Part shown: positions 17,308-25,492 of the stretch, piece after piece
Position numbering within the stretch: position 1 is the stretch's first letter
How the letters are laid out: every line of letters starts with the position of its first letter
Assembly (NCBI RefSeq): GCF_002294985.1
Contig: NZ_NSGE01000001.1
Span: 496,001 to 560,000 of the forward strand
DNA from: Mesorhizobium sp. WSM3862
Lineage (GTDB): Bacteria > Pseudomonadota > Alphaproteobacteria > Rhizobiales > Rhizobiaceae
Reading direction: 5' to 3'
DNA length: 64,000 bases
The notes under the pieces: generated by a model
What the model was told of the DNA's origin: nothing
Databases searched by the model: none
Seen by the model: only the letters and a program-made list of their open reading frames with translations
Translations under genes and position numbers: made by a program

Positions 17308-18108
17308 ATGAGCGAAGGCGCAACTGGTTTGATCGAGGCAGGCGCCGGGGCACAACCACAGCCCGGCGAGCGCCGCCGCGGCATCGACCGCGTCATCATG
17401 CTGCTCGAGGCCCTGCTGAAGCATCGCGCGCCGATGCGCATCGGCGACATCGCAAAGATGATCAACGCACCCCGTTCGACGACCTATGAGATCGTCAACA
17501 GCCTGCTCGAAGCCGAGATGCTCGAAAATGTCGGGTCCGAGGGCTACGTCTATTTCGGGCGGGCGATGCACTTGTTCGGATGGGCGTACTCGCATCACAA
17601 CGCACACTATCGCCGCATCCTTGAAACGCTGGACAGGATGGCGGCCGAGACCGGCGAGACCGTTCAGCTCTGTGGTCTGCGCGGCAACAAATATGTCGTT
17701 CTCGATTGCCGGGATTCTCCCGGCCCTTTCCGCATCTCGAGCGATGTCGGTGTCGAGGTGCCGATCCCCTGGACGGCGTCGGGGCGGCTGCTGGTCGGCC
17801 ATATGCAGGAGACGGAACTCAAGGATTTCATTCCTGCCGCCGACTACGAACTCCCCGACGGCCGGGTCATTGCTCCCGACGAATTCTTCGCGGATGTCGA
17901 CCTGGCTCGCCGGCAGGGCTTCAGCGAGACCTCGGCGCTCGCCGACCGTTTCACCTGGTGCATGGCGGCTCCCATCCGCGACAGCCACGGCGCCATCAAC
18001 ACGACGCTTTGCTTTGTGCTGCCGGTCGATACGCCGGAGCCGCGTCGCAACCAGTTGCTTGAGCTGCTGCGCGAGCGCGCCCGCGCACTGTCGCTCGCCG
18101 GAAGCTGA
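17308..18108 (+). CDS. IclR-family transcriptional regulator
   Basis: 266 aa. An N-terminal winged helix-turn-helix (about residues 20-80: RRGIDRVIMLLEALL, then IAKMINAPRSTTYEIVNSL) is followed by a GAF-like IclR effector domain ending in LLELLRERARAL. The family represses or activates catabolic operons in response to the substrate or an intermediate. The open frame extends upstream to a TTG; I take the ATG at 17308. It is divergent from the ABC operon with the palindromic operator between them, so it is the likely local regulator. Confidence 0.93.
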   Translation: MSEGATGLIEAGAGAQPQPGERRRGIDRVIMLLEALLKHRAPMRIGDIAKMINAPRSTTYEIVNSLLEAEMLENVGSEGYVYFGRAMHLFGWAYSHHNAHYRRILETLDRMAAETGETVQLCGLRGNKYVVLDCRDSPGPFRISSDVGVEVPIPWTASGRLLVGHMQETELKDFIPAADYELPDGRVIAPDEFFADVDLARRQGFSETSALADRFTWCMAAPIRDSHGAINTTLCFVLPVDTPEPRRNQLLELLRERARALSLAGS

Positions 18109-18188
18109 GCCGGAATGCGGCCGTCTGGCCCAGTCGAATGCCGCGACTACCGATTGCGGCACAACGACGGTCTTGCGACATAGCGCCA

Positions 18189-19070
18189 ATGGCACCCGCT
18201 CCCTCGATCACCAAGGCCGCGCTCTGGATGGCGCTGTCGATCGCCTCGTTCCTGGCGATGTCGGTCGCCGGCCGCACCGCGACGGCCGCGCTCAATGTCT
18301 TCCAGGTGCTGGAGTTGCGCTCGGTGATCGGCTTCTTCATCCTGCTGCCGCTGGTGCTGACGGCCGGCGGCTTTAGGGCGATGCGCACCCAGCGCCCGCT
18401 CGCCCACATTGCCCGCAACGTCGTCCATTATGCCGGCCAGGCCGCCTGGCTCTATGCGCTGACCTTGATTCCCCTTGCCGTGCTGATCTCGATCGAGTTC
18501 ACGACCCCGATCTGGACGGCGATCCTGGCGGTGAGCTTTCTCGGCGAAAGGCTGTCGCGGCCCAGGCTGACGGCAATCGTGCTGGGGCTGATCGGCGTGG
18601 TGATCATCGTGCGTCCCGGCGTCGGCTCGGTCGATCCCGGGCAACTCGTCGTGCTGGGAGCCGCAATGTGCTTCGGCGTCTCGGTGGTCATGGTCAAGTC
18701 GCTGACGCGAACCGACAGCGTCGTGCGCATCATCTTCTGGATGCTGATCATTCAGTCCGTGGTCGGCCTCGTCCCGGCGCTCTATGTCTGGCGCAACCCG
18801 GCAGTCGAACTGTGGCCGTCGATATCGGTGGTCGCCTTCACCGGCATGTCCTCCCATTTCTGCATGACCCGCGCGCTCAGCCACGCCGATGCGACCGTCA
18901 TTTCGCCGATGGACTTCCTGCGCGTGCCGCTGTCTGCGCTCATCGGATGGCTGCTTTACAACGAGCAGATCGATGTCTTCACCGCCGGCGGCGCCTTGCT
19001 GATCCTGACCGGCAATCTCCTCAACCTGCAGCGCAAAGCGCCTCAGCCTGCCGAAGTCGCGACCTCTTAG
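18189..19070 (+). CDS. EamA/DMT-superfamily transporter
   Basis: 293 aa with ten predicted transmembrane helices in two EamA repeats (about residues 10-140 and 150-285). Typical segments are LELRSVIGFFILLPLVL, IEFTTPIWTAILA and TVISPMDFLRVPLSALIGW. The family exports metabolites such as amino acids; the substrate here is unknown. The start at 18189 begins the first helix cleanly. It is downstream of the IclR gene on the same strand (80-bp gap) and may or may not belong to the catabolic island. Confidence 0.88.
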   Translation: MAPAPSITKAALWMALSIASFLAMSVAGRTATAALNVFQVLELRSVIGFFILLPLVLTAGGFRAMRTQRPLAHIARNVVHYAGQAAWLYALTLIPLAVLISIEFTTPIWTAILAVSFLGERLSRPRLTAIVLGLIGVVIIVRPGVGSVDPGQLVVLGAAMCFGVSVVMVKSLTRTDSVVRIIFWMLIIQSVVGLVPALYVWRNPAVELWPSISVVAFTGMSSHFCMTRALSHADATVISPMDFLRVPLSALIGWLLYNEQIDVFTAGGALLILTGNLLNLQRKAPQPAEVATS

Positions 19071-19155
19071 CTGTGCGGTCAGACGCCCGGTTGGGTTGCC
19101 TGCGATCCGACACGGTGGCTGGCGTCGGCGGGACCGTCATCACTCGCCTCATCGC

Positions 19156-20847
19156 TCAATCGTAGACGCCATCAAATAGAAGATCGTTGTCGCCGCCGGC
19201 CTTGAAATGTCCGGCGTAAGAGCCCGCTGGCAGCAGCAGGGCTTCGCCCGCACTGTTGCGCAATGTTACGGTCTTTGGCCCGGTCGCAAGGTGAAATGGC
19301 GGATCAAGCACGGTGCCGTCGATTTCGACCCGGCCCCGCAAAGGCGTTCCATCGGCGCTGTAGAGCGCATAAGTTCCAGCAATAGGAACATCAAAGATCT
19401 TCCGCTCACCGGGTTGCAGGCGGAAACCAGCGATCCTGAGGTTTGGCGCCACACGGACATAGCTGTTCAAGATCAGGGGCGCGACTACCGGATAGATATA
19501 GTCCATCCGGTAGGACCACAGGATCAGCTTCGGGGGAGACTTGCTAAGCACATTGTAAGCCTCGGAACGCCCGCTTTCCCGCAAGGTGGCGAGCACGTAG
19601 TGTTTGTCGAGCCACAAAGTTGTCGGCTCCATTCGATTGGGCAACATTCCTATGCCGTCGAAGTACCGCTCATCGGGTGCAAGCAATGACTCCGCGCGCG
19701 CCACCAGCTCAAGTTGGGCGGTATTGTCGAAGCGAAAGTTAAGCAAATTGGCAACGAAGCTTATGGCCATCGCCGTGACCAAGGCTATCCACGCCAGGCG
19801 CAGATAACGCGCGCGGTCTGCGAGGCCGTCGAGCATCGTCAGCGACCATAGCGACATGAACGGCAACGCCATAATGAACACGTAGGGCCACGGCTGGTCA
19901 TGCGCGAAGACCAGCACCGTGATGACGACAGAGAAGATCAGCGCAATTCGCCTCCGCTCGTCGAGCTTCATGATCTGTATCAGAGACAGAGCCATGCCGG
20001 CGAAACAGAAGACGTAAAGAACATAATTGCGCGCGAGCGTCTGAACCACGAAGCGCCTCAGCCCCCCGTAGTCACCGCCGCCGCGCGTTGCGACCTCAAG
20101 AGGGCCGAACACCAGGCTCTTGGCGATGGGAACAGGGTCGGCGCCGCCGAAGATGAAGCAATATGCGATTATAGGGAGAGTCCATCCCAGCACGAGCCAT
20201 GCCCCGCGGACCATGCCTGCCAGGTAGCGTCTCATCAAAGCCGCGTCGGCGACCAGGCCAAGGCCTAGCGCAAGGTTGAAGTAGATTGATTTCTGCGTTG
20301 CGAGAAACGACAGGCCGCTCAAGGCGCCGGCAGCGACAAGCTGCCATCCCCTCAATTCACGGGCCCGTAGCACGACCAGCAGCGCCCCTACGGCGAAGAA
20401 CACCGCCAGCGGTTCGGCGATAGTGCGAAAGATGCGCTCCATGAAATTCGAGAAGCACAAGAGGACGAGGACAATGGCCAAGGCACGAACCCGATCCTCC
20501 CCAAGCGCGCGAGCGCAGGCGTAGACCAAAGCAATGGTCGCGCATGCCAGCAACGCGGTCTGCATACGACCGACAAGCAGAATGGACGTGGCATCCCAAC
20601 CGATCAGGTGAGCCAGCTTGTAAAAGGCGGTGGAACCGACCGCCTTGCTTGGCTGCACGGTGGCGAACAGGCCATTAAACAAATGCTTCGCGTATCCAAG
20701 CTGACCAAATTCGTCCATGACGAATCGGCAATTCCAAGCCAAGGCGAACAACAACGCGATCTTCAGTACGATCAAAGCGCGTAGAAAGATCGTTAAGCGG
20801 CGCGATCCTGCACCGAATAAATCAGTCAGACCTGCTTCTGATCGCAT
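19156..20847 (-). CDS. Polytopic glycosyltransferase-like membrane protein (GT-C type)
   Basis: 563 aa. About ten to eleven helices fill residues 20-385; the first periplasmic loop holds FVMDEFGQLGYAKHLF, where the Asp-Glu pair fits the metal/acid motif of GT-C (GT39/ArnT/PMT-like) enzymes. The C-terminal 170 residues are a soluble beta-rich domain, presumably periplasmic. Such enzymes transfer sugars from polyprenyl-phosphate donors on the periplasmic face. It is last in a leftward cluster, 193 bp after the GT4 gene, and could have its own promoter. Confidence 0.7.
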   Translation of the reverse strand: MRSEAGLTDLFGAGSRRLTIFLRALIVLKIALLFALAWNCRFVMDEFGQLGYAKHLFNGLFATVQPSKAVGSTAFYKLAHLIGWDATSILLVGRMQTALLACATIALVYACARALGEDRVRALAIVLVLLCFSNFMERIFRTIAEPLAVFFAVGALLVVLRARELRGWQLVAAGALSGLSFLATQKSIYFNLALGLGLVADAALMRRYLAGMVRGAWLVLGWTLPIIAYCFIFGGADPVPIAKSLVFGPLEVATRGGGDYGGLRRFVVQTLARNYVLYVFCFAGMALSLIQIMKLDERRRIALIFSVVITVLVFAHDQPWPYVFIMALPFMSLWSLTMLDGLADRARYLRLAWIALVTAMAISFVANLLNFRFDNTAQLELVARAESLLAPDERYFDGIGMLPNRMEPTTLWLDKHYVLATLRESGRSEAYNVLSKSPPKLILWSYRMDYIYPVVAPLILNSYVRVAPNLRIAGFRLQPGERKIFDVPIAGTYALYSADGTPLRGRVEIDGTVLDPPFHLATGPKTVTLRNSAGEALLLPAGSYAGHFKAGGDNDLLFDGVYD

Positions 20848-21040
20848 TCAATCCCGCCCTGGAATGAACATCAGATTTAAGCGACGTTAATTAAGAAAAT
20901 TGGCTAGGCCACACGGCCCAGACGTTTGGAGCCCTGTTCGGTGTTCGTTGCTGGAAGGCCTCAAGCACAGGCCAGGGCCGAAAGCGCCTGAACTTCGCCC
21001 AGATGCGGACGCGACACCGCATCGACCATGGCGAAGTAGG

Positions 21041-22174
21041 TCAAAGTTTGGCCACTCCTCCGCCTGCCAAGGTCAGCACGCCGAGCGCCGTTGCGCGCCA
21101 GTCGTACTGCGCCAACGCGTAACGAGCCATGGCGGCTCGCTCCTCGGAGGTGAGGGCAAGGCTGTCGATGGCATCGGCGCAACGCCTGGCCGACCCGTCG
21201 GGATTGGTGAGGTCGATGGCAACGCCACGCAGCCATTTGGCCGCGCCTGGGTCGGCACGGTTGCTCGGTTCGCCGCAGACGACAGGCAGTCCGCAGGCCA
21301 TTGCCTCTTGAATAACGAGCGGAAAGCCCTCTCCGACGCTCGGCAACAGCAGGAAGTCAGCCCCCCGATAAAGGTCCGCCAGGGCCTGAGGGCTCTGGAC
21401 ACCAAGGTCGTGAACATTGGCAAGTCCCCATTTGCCGGGGTGGATCGGGCCGCTGCCGACCATCAAAAATGCGAGATCCTGGCGGAACGCGGCCAAAGCC
21501 CGCAGCACCGACAATCCTTTCTTCTCGACGTAGCGACCAACGAAAAGAATGCGACGCGTACCCGGGGGGATCGAGATCGCCGCAGGGGCCTCCGGCACAG
21601 GCAGCGGGCCTGAAGCGGGATGAAAAATCGCACCGTCAACACCGTTGAACAGCAGTTGGAAGGGAATGCGCGCTGGCGTGCCCACAAGGTCATGGCGCAC
21701 GGTGTCGCTGATGAACACAACTGCGTCAGCGGCTCGGAGCATCGGGCGCGTGATGACGATGTTGGCTAGTGCCATCACGGAGCGGAGAATGCGCGAAGAA
21801 AAGGGGATGCCGGCGATATGCTGGATCAGCACCACGCGCTTGCGGAAAGCCTTCGACATCAGCAATGCCAGGATCGATGTCATGTACAGCGCATCGTGCA
21901 CTACGACCGCATTGCTACGGTGCATTTCGCGGGCCAGCGCGCGAATAGCACGGACGCGCGCCAGCGGCATTGGCAGCCCAATGACCTTCTCGATTGGGTC
22001 GACGCAGGCAAGAGGGACCGCTTCAACGTCGCTTTCCGGCGGCTGATCGGCATCGCTGGCGGCCCAAACAGCCTGAACGCCCAGTTGCGTGAATTGTCGG
22101 CACAAATGCCCGGCCACACGCTCTATGCCGCCGCCGTGACCTTCATAGAAATGGCTGACGGTCAAAATGCGCAC
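21041..22174 (-). CDS. Glycosyltransferase family 4-type (GT-B)
   Basis: 377 aa GT-B enzyme. The N-terminus is MRILTVSHFYEGHGGGIERV (Gly-rich acceptor loop), and the donor domain has RRILFVGRYVEKKGLSVL and the EX7E-type motif LPSVGEGFPLVIQEAMACGLP. It transfers a sugar from a nucleotide donor on the cytoplasmic face. The start is GTG, and no strong ribosome site is visible. It follows the methyltransferase gene by 12 nt. The donor and acceptor are unknown. Confidence 0.88.
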   Translation of the reverse strand: MRILTVSHFYEGHGGGIERVAGHLCRQFTQLGVQAVWAASDADQPPESDVEAVPLACVDPIEKVIGLPMPLARVRAIRALAREMHRSNAVVVHDALYMTSILALLMSKAFRKRVVLIQHIAGIPFSSRILRSVMALANIVITRPMLRAADAVVFISDTVRHDLVGTPARIPFQLLFNGVDGAIFHPASGPLPVPEAPAAISIPPGTRRILFVGRYVEKKGLSVLRALAAFRQDLAFLMVGSGPIHPGKWGLANVHDLGVQSPQALADLYRGADFLLLPSVGEGFPLVIQEAMACGLPVVCGEPSNRADPGAAKWLRGVAIDLTNPDGSARRCADAIDSLALTSEERAAMARYALAQYDWRATALGVLTLAGGGVAKL

Positions 22175-22186
22175 CGGACCGACCCA

Positions 22187-22855
22187 TCAAGCGGGCTCGA
22201 AGCGCATTGTCACTTCGAGACGATTGGGAAACAGCAGTTCATGGATGCTTTTTCGATATTGCTTCGGCGCAGCGCGACGAGCAATGCGGTAGCCACTTTC
22301 GGTTGCTAACTTCCCCCATTCTGCCCGCTTCAAGTAGCGCGCCCAGATCATTCCGCCAAATGGGATATTGCCTATCGCATCCATTGCGGTGAGGCGCAGG
22401 TCGTCCAGCCTTCCGCAGCTTTCGTGATCCTTTATGTAAAGCGGACCATCAACCACGCGCCGAATTTCACGCAGCAAGTCCGTACGTGCTGTGACTGGAA
22501 CGTGATGAACTACATTGTTGAGTGTCGCCGCATCAAAACTACGGTCCGCGAAAGGCAGGGTTTTGCCGTCATACTGCTTGGTCAGCACGCTCAGCGAAGG
22601 GCAGAAACGGTCAACCATATCCACTGTCTGCACCTCATCCACCGGAAAGAGTTCGGCTATGGCTTGAGCGATCACCCCAGTGCCACCACCGACGTCGAGC
22701 AATTTGCAATGCTGCTTGTCCCATAGCTCGCGTAGACTATCGAGCATAACCGCCTGATAAGTCGGCGCCTTGTTTCGATAAAAGGCGAGGTGACGCGACA
22801 GGATGTCCTGCAGAAGCTTCGGATCGATCGGGCCCATTGCCGTGGCCAAGGTCAT
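22187..22855 (-). CDS. Class I SAM-dependent methyltransferase
   Basis: 222 aa. SAM motif I is KLLDVGGGTGVIAQAI, followed by motif II VQTVDMVDRF and the post-I segment LPFADRSFDAATLNNVVHHV, typical of UbiE/Methyltransf_11-type proteins. It probably methylates a sugar or lipid-linked glycan, judging from its neighbours. The ATG at 22855 overlaps the stop of the GtrA-like gene (ATGA). The longer upstream frame runs through that gene and is not used. Confidence 0.83.
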   Translation of the reverse strand: MTLATAMGPIDPKLLQDILSRHLAFYRNKAPTYQAVMLDSLRELWDKQHCKLLDVGGGTGVIAQAIAELFPVDEVQTVDMVDRFCPSLSVLTKQYDGKTLPFADRSFDAATLNNVVHHVPVTARTDLLREIRRVVDGPLYIKDHESCGRLDDLRLTAMDAIGNIPFGGMIWARYLKRAEWGKLATESGYRIARRAAPKQYRKSIHELLFPNRLEVTMRFEPA

Positions 22856-23244
22856 GGTCCCCCCGTCATCCAGCGGTTTGGCGTGGCGATAGCCCATCGA
22901 CCAAGCAGGAAGTTCAGCGCCAGCATGCAAACCGAGGCAAGTGGCGAGGCGAACACCATCGGCAGGCCGGCCTGCTGATGCCAAAACCATATGGTGACAA
23001 ATGCCAATGGTATGTTGGCGACCATTGCAATGACGTACCGTGCGAAGGTTATGGGAGCCAATGGTCGCCGAAAGGTGAATACGCTATGAAGCACATAGCC
23101 AGTGCTCGCCACGACGCAGAAGGACAACAGTACGGCCAGCCACAAACGTATCCCGACCCTGTCAGACAAGATGATGACCACGTTGTGCAGCGCGATGCAG
23201 ATGCCGGCGATCACCATATAGGCGAAGGGCGTGCGCACGCTCAT
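22852..23244 (-). CDS. GtrA-like small membrane protein (putative lipid-sugar flippase)
   Basis: 130 aa with four transmembrane helices (about residues 8-28, 35-55, 72-92 and 98-118) and little else, the GtrA architecture. FVVAS-TGYVLHSVFTF between helices 2 and 3 matches the conserved GtrA YxxxxxxTF pattern. GtrA proteins are thought to flip polyprenyl-phosphate sugars across the inner membrane. It overlaps both neighbouring methyltransferase genes by four bases (ATGA at each end), so translation of the three is coupled. Confidence 0.82.
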   Translation of the reverse strand: MSVRTPFAYMVIAGICIALHNVVIILSDRVGIRLWLAVLLSFCVVASTGYVLHSVFTFRRPLAPITFARYVIAMVANIPLAFVTIWFWHQQAGLPMVFASPLASVCMLALNFLLGRWAIATPNRWMTGGP

Positions 23245-23930
23245 ATCGCTGCCTTCCGAGCGCGGACCAAGAAAACGCAGGCATTGTCGTCGCGTATCTG
23301 GGCGGGCGTTAGACGATCTTCCAATTGAGCGCGCAGGTTCATCAACAGGGCAAGGAGCGACGCCAAAATTGCGCCTATGATCGGTAGGCGGCGAAGGAAG
23401 AAAGCAAAGCCCGTAAGGCGGATTAGCGTCGTGGTTGCCAAGGGCCCGGCAATCGCATGCACCTCTTCGACTTCGAGGCCGCGATCGGCAAGATCTACGA
23501 CAAGTCCGGTGCGTGTCCAACGACGATGGTCCTCAGGGTGAGGGTGGTAGAGCCAGCTGCCGTGAGTAGACAACAACAGCACACCGTCATCGCGCAGCAG
23601 TCTCCGAATCTCGGCGCAGTACGAGTCAAGGTCGCGCACGTGCTCGAGGACCTGTACTGAAAGTACTGCTCCAGCGATGCCATCTGCTAGTGGCACGCGG
23701 CCCTGCTCGTCAATTTTCAGGAAGCTGCCCTCGCCGATATCCGCGCCGCGATAGTCGATCTTCATCTCGAACATCATGTCAGCATAGGGCATGTCACCAC
23801 AGCCGAGATCGACCATTAGTGTGCCCGGCCTAACATGCGCCCTCGCCTCTTTTCGCAACAGCCGAGCTAGCCCGCGCAAGACCAGCCAGTCCGTATCCCA
23901 AATCCGCGGAACCGCCCTGCTTCCCCTCAT
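23241..23930 (-). CDS. Class I SAM-dependent methyltransferase
   Basis: 229 aa. Motif I is LMVDLGCGDMPYADMM, then YRGADIGEG and VLSVQVLEHVRDLDSYCAEIRRLL, a Methyltransf_11 pattern. A hydrophobic segment near residues 175-200 (LPIIGAILASLLALLMNL) suggests membrane association. The open frame begins at a TTG (23945), but the ATG at 23930 is preferred. It is second in the leftward glycan cluster, 84 nt after the GT2 gene, and overlaps the GtrA-like start. Confidence 0.82.
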   Translation of the reverse strand: MRGSRAVPRIWDTDWLVLRGLARLLRKEARAHVRPGTLMVDLGCGDMPYADMMFEMKIDYRGADIGEGSFLKIDEQGRVPLADGIAGAVLSVQVLEHVRDLDSYCAEIRRLLRDDGVLLLSTHGSWLYHPHPEDHRRWTRTGLVVDLADRGLEVEEVHAIAGPLATTTLIRLTGFAFFLRRLPIIGAILASLLALLMNLRAQLEDRLTPAQIRDDNACVFLVRARKAAI

Positions 23931-24014
23931 CCCACCAGCTTTCAATGCACCACCGACCTGCTGGCGCCGACTCTATCTTTTTTCCGTCGCGCCAGGCGCT
24001 CGATGTCGAAGCGC

Positions 24015-25235
24015 TCAGAACGCACGCCTATCGTCCAGATTATCAAGCAGCAACTTGAGAACGAAGCCGGACAGCACCATGGACATCCCGGCCACGCAGG
24101 CGGTGGTGATCACGAAGGTCAGGTGCACCGATTGCTCCATCGGGCCGCCTATGAAGATCCAATGCAGTGCCAGCAATACGTCCGCGACAAAGCCCGCCAC
24201 CGCGAGCATGCCGCCGGAAAAGACCAGCCATTCCAGCGGGCGGCCGCGCATCAGCCAAGGCACGACCCGGCCGCCGTGGCCCGGGTGATAGATAGCGATC
24301 GCCACCTTGGCCAGCATACCGAAAAGGATGGCCGAAAGGCCAATCAGCGTCGCCATCGCGGAGAGCGCGACGAAGTGAATTCCGAAATACCACCCTCCGA
24401 TCCGGACAGGTCCCGCCGCGAGGACCGCAAGACCAGCAATACCGGACACCAGCAACGTCGCTCCCGGTATGAGATACATGGTGTTGGGTGCATGCGCCAC
24501 GATCAGCCGCAGATGTCGCCAACCGTCGCGGAACGAACGCAGGTGAGGTGGGCGGCCGCGCTTGTCCGGATAGAGCTTGATTGGCACCTCGCGGATCACC
24601 AGGCCTGCGCGATGCGCGTTGATGACCATCTCCGAGGCGAATTCCATGCCAGGCGAGCGCGCGCCCATTCGGCGAAACGCATCGCGGGTGAATCCTCGCA
24701 TGCCGCAATGAAAATCGTGTATCGGAGAATGGTGAAGCCAGCGGGCAATCGTTGAAAGCGCCGGATTGCCGAGATACCGATGCAGAGCGGGCATGGCGCC
24801 GGGCTCGATACCGCCGGCGAAGCGATCGCCCATGACCAGTTCTGCACCACCCTCCAGCGCGTCGATGAAGTCGCCTAGGCTGCTCCAGTCGTAGGAATCG
24901 TCCGCATCCGCCATGACGAGGTACTTGCCTCGTGCAGCTTCAGCCGCCGCGCTGATCGCCGCGCCGTATCCCTTGACCCGCTGGTGCACGACACGCGCGC
25001 CGAGGGACTCGGCAATCTCCACCGACCGATCGGTCGACCCATTGTCCCCGACGACGACCTCGCCCTTAATGCCCCGCTTCGAAAAAACGTCAAGCGCCTT
25101 GCGGATGCAGATGCCGAGCGTGCGCTCTTCGTTCAGGCAAGGGATAATGGCCGACACGAGAGGGGCCCCTGCGTCATCGGCGTGCTGCCCATCGAGATCA
25201 GTTGCGACTATTGCGAGATTCGACTTGTCGACCAT
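24015..25235 (-). CDS. Glycosyltransferase family 2, polyprenyl-phosphate sugar synthase-like
   Basis: 406 aa. The N-terminal GT-A domain (about residues 24-250) has VSAIIPCLNEERTLG, VVGDNGSTD and the DxD-like MADADDSYDW. It ends with four transmembrane helices between 270 and 400. This is the layout of dolichol/undecaprenyl-phosphate sugar transferases (GtrB/DPM1/ArnC-like). It probably charges undecaprenyl phosphate with a sugar for the GtrA-like flippase and the GT-C enzyme downstream. The start at 25235 has GGAGCGGG upstream. It is the first gene of the leftward cluster. Confidence 0.88.
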   Translation of the reverse strand: MVDKSNLAIVATDLDGQHADDAGAPLVSAIIPCLNEERTLGICIRKALDVFSKRGIKGEVVVGDNGSTDRSVEIAESLGARVVHQRVKGYGAAISAAAEAARGKYLVMADADDSYDWSSLGDFIDALEGGAELVMGDRFAGGIEPGAMPALHRYLGNPALSTIARWLHHSPIHDFHCGMRGFTRDAFRRMGARSPGMEFASEMVINAHRAGLVIREVPIKLYPDKRGRPPHLRSFRDGWRHLRLIVAHAPNTMYLIPGATLLVSGIAGLAVLAAGPVRIGGWYFGIHFVALSAMATLIGLSAILFGMLAKVAIAIYHPGHGGRVVPWLMRGRPLEWLVFSGGMLAVAGFVADVLLALHWIFIGGPMEQSVHLTFVITTACVAGMSMVLSGFVLKLLLDNLDDRRAF

Positions 25236-25421
25236 CGTGCCCGCTCCTGCCCAATCGTCAGCCTTGCTTACAGCTTGGGCCCCAACATTTCCGCAGCCCA
25301 GCTGCAAGATTAGCAAGAACAAGTTAGGCAAAGATATACAGGACCATACGTCGTTGAGCGAATGACGTGGTTTGGCCAGTACGGGTGATGGCGGCCGGGC
25401 TTGAATTGGTGGCCACGTCTC

Positions 25422-25460
25422 GCGCCAAAGCATTCCGGGAAAAGCGTGAGCCGGTTTCTG
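25422..25460. repeat. Degenerate dispersed rhizobial intergenic repeat
   Basis: The stretch GCGCCAAAGCATTCCGGGAA followed by AAGCGTGAGCCGGTTTCTG resembles, from memory, a short repeat scattered between genes in Rhizobiales genomes (AAAGC..TCCGGAAAAGTGTGAACCGGTTTTC-like). Only one copy occurs in this window, so this is recognition, not proof. Confidence 0.4.
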
Positions 25461-25475
25461 TTCGGAGTTGCGCGG

Positions 25476-25490
25476 GAACAGTAGTGGAAC
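25476..25490. promoter_or_regulatory. LexA-box-like sequence 3' of dnaE
   Basis: GAACAGTAGTGGAAC is the reverse complement form of GTTC-N7-GTTC. It lies 2 bp beyond the dnaE stop codon and 241 bp upstream of the GT2 gene, so it has no obvious promoter to control. It could be a chance match. Confidence 0.3.
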
Positions 25491-25492
25491 GC

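Noticed and set aside
20900..21613. Plus-strand open frame inside the GT4 gene
   Set aside because: Antisense to a clear GT-B glycosyltransferase.
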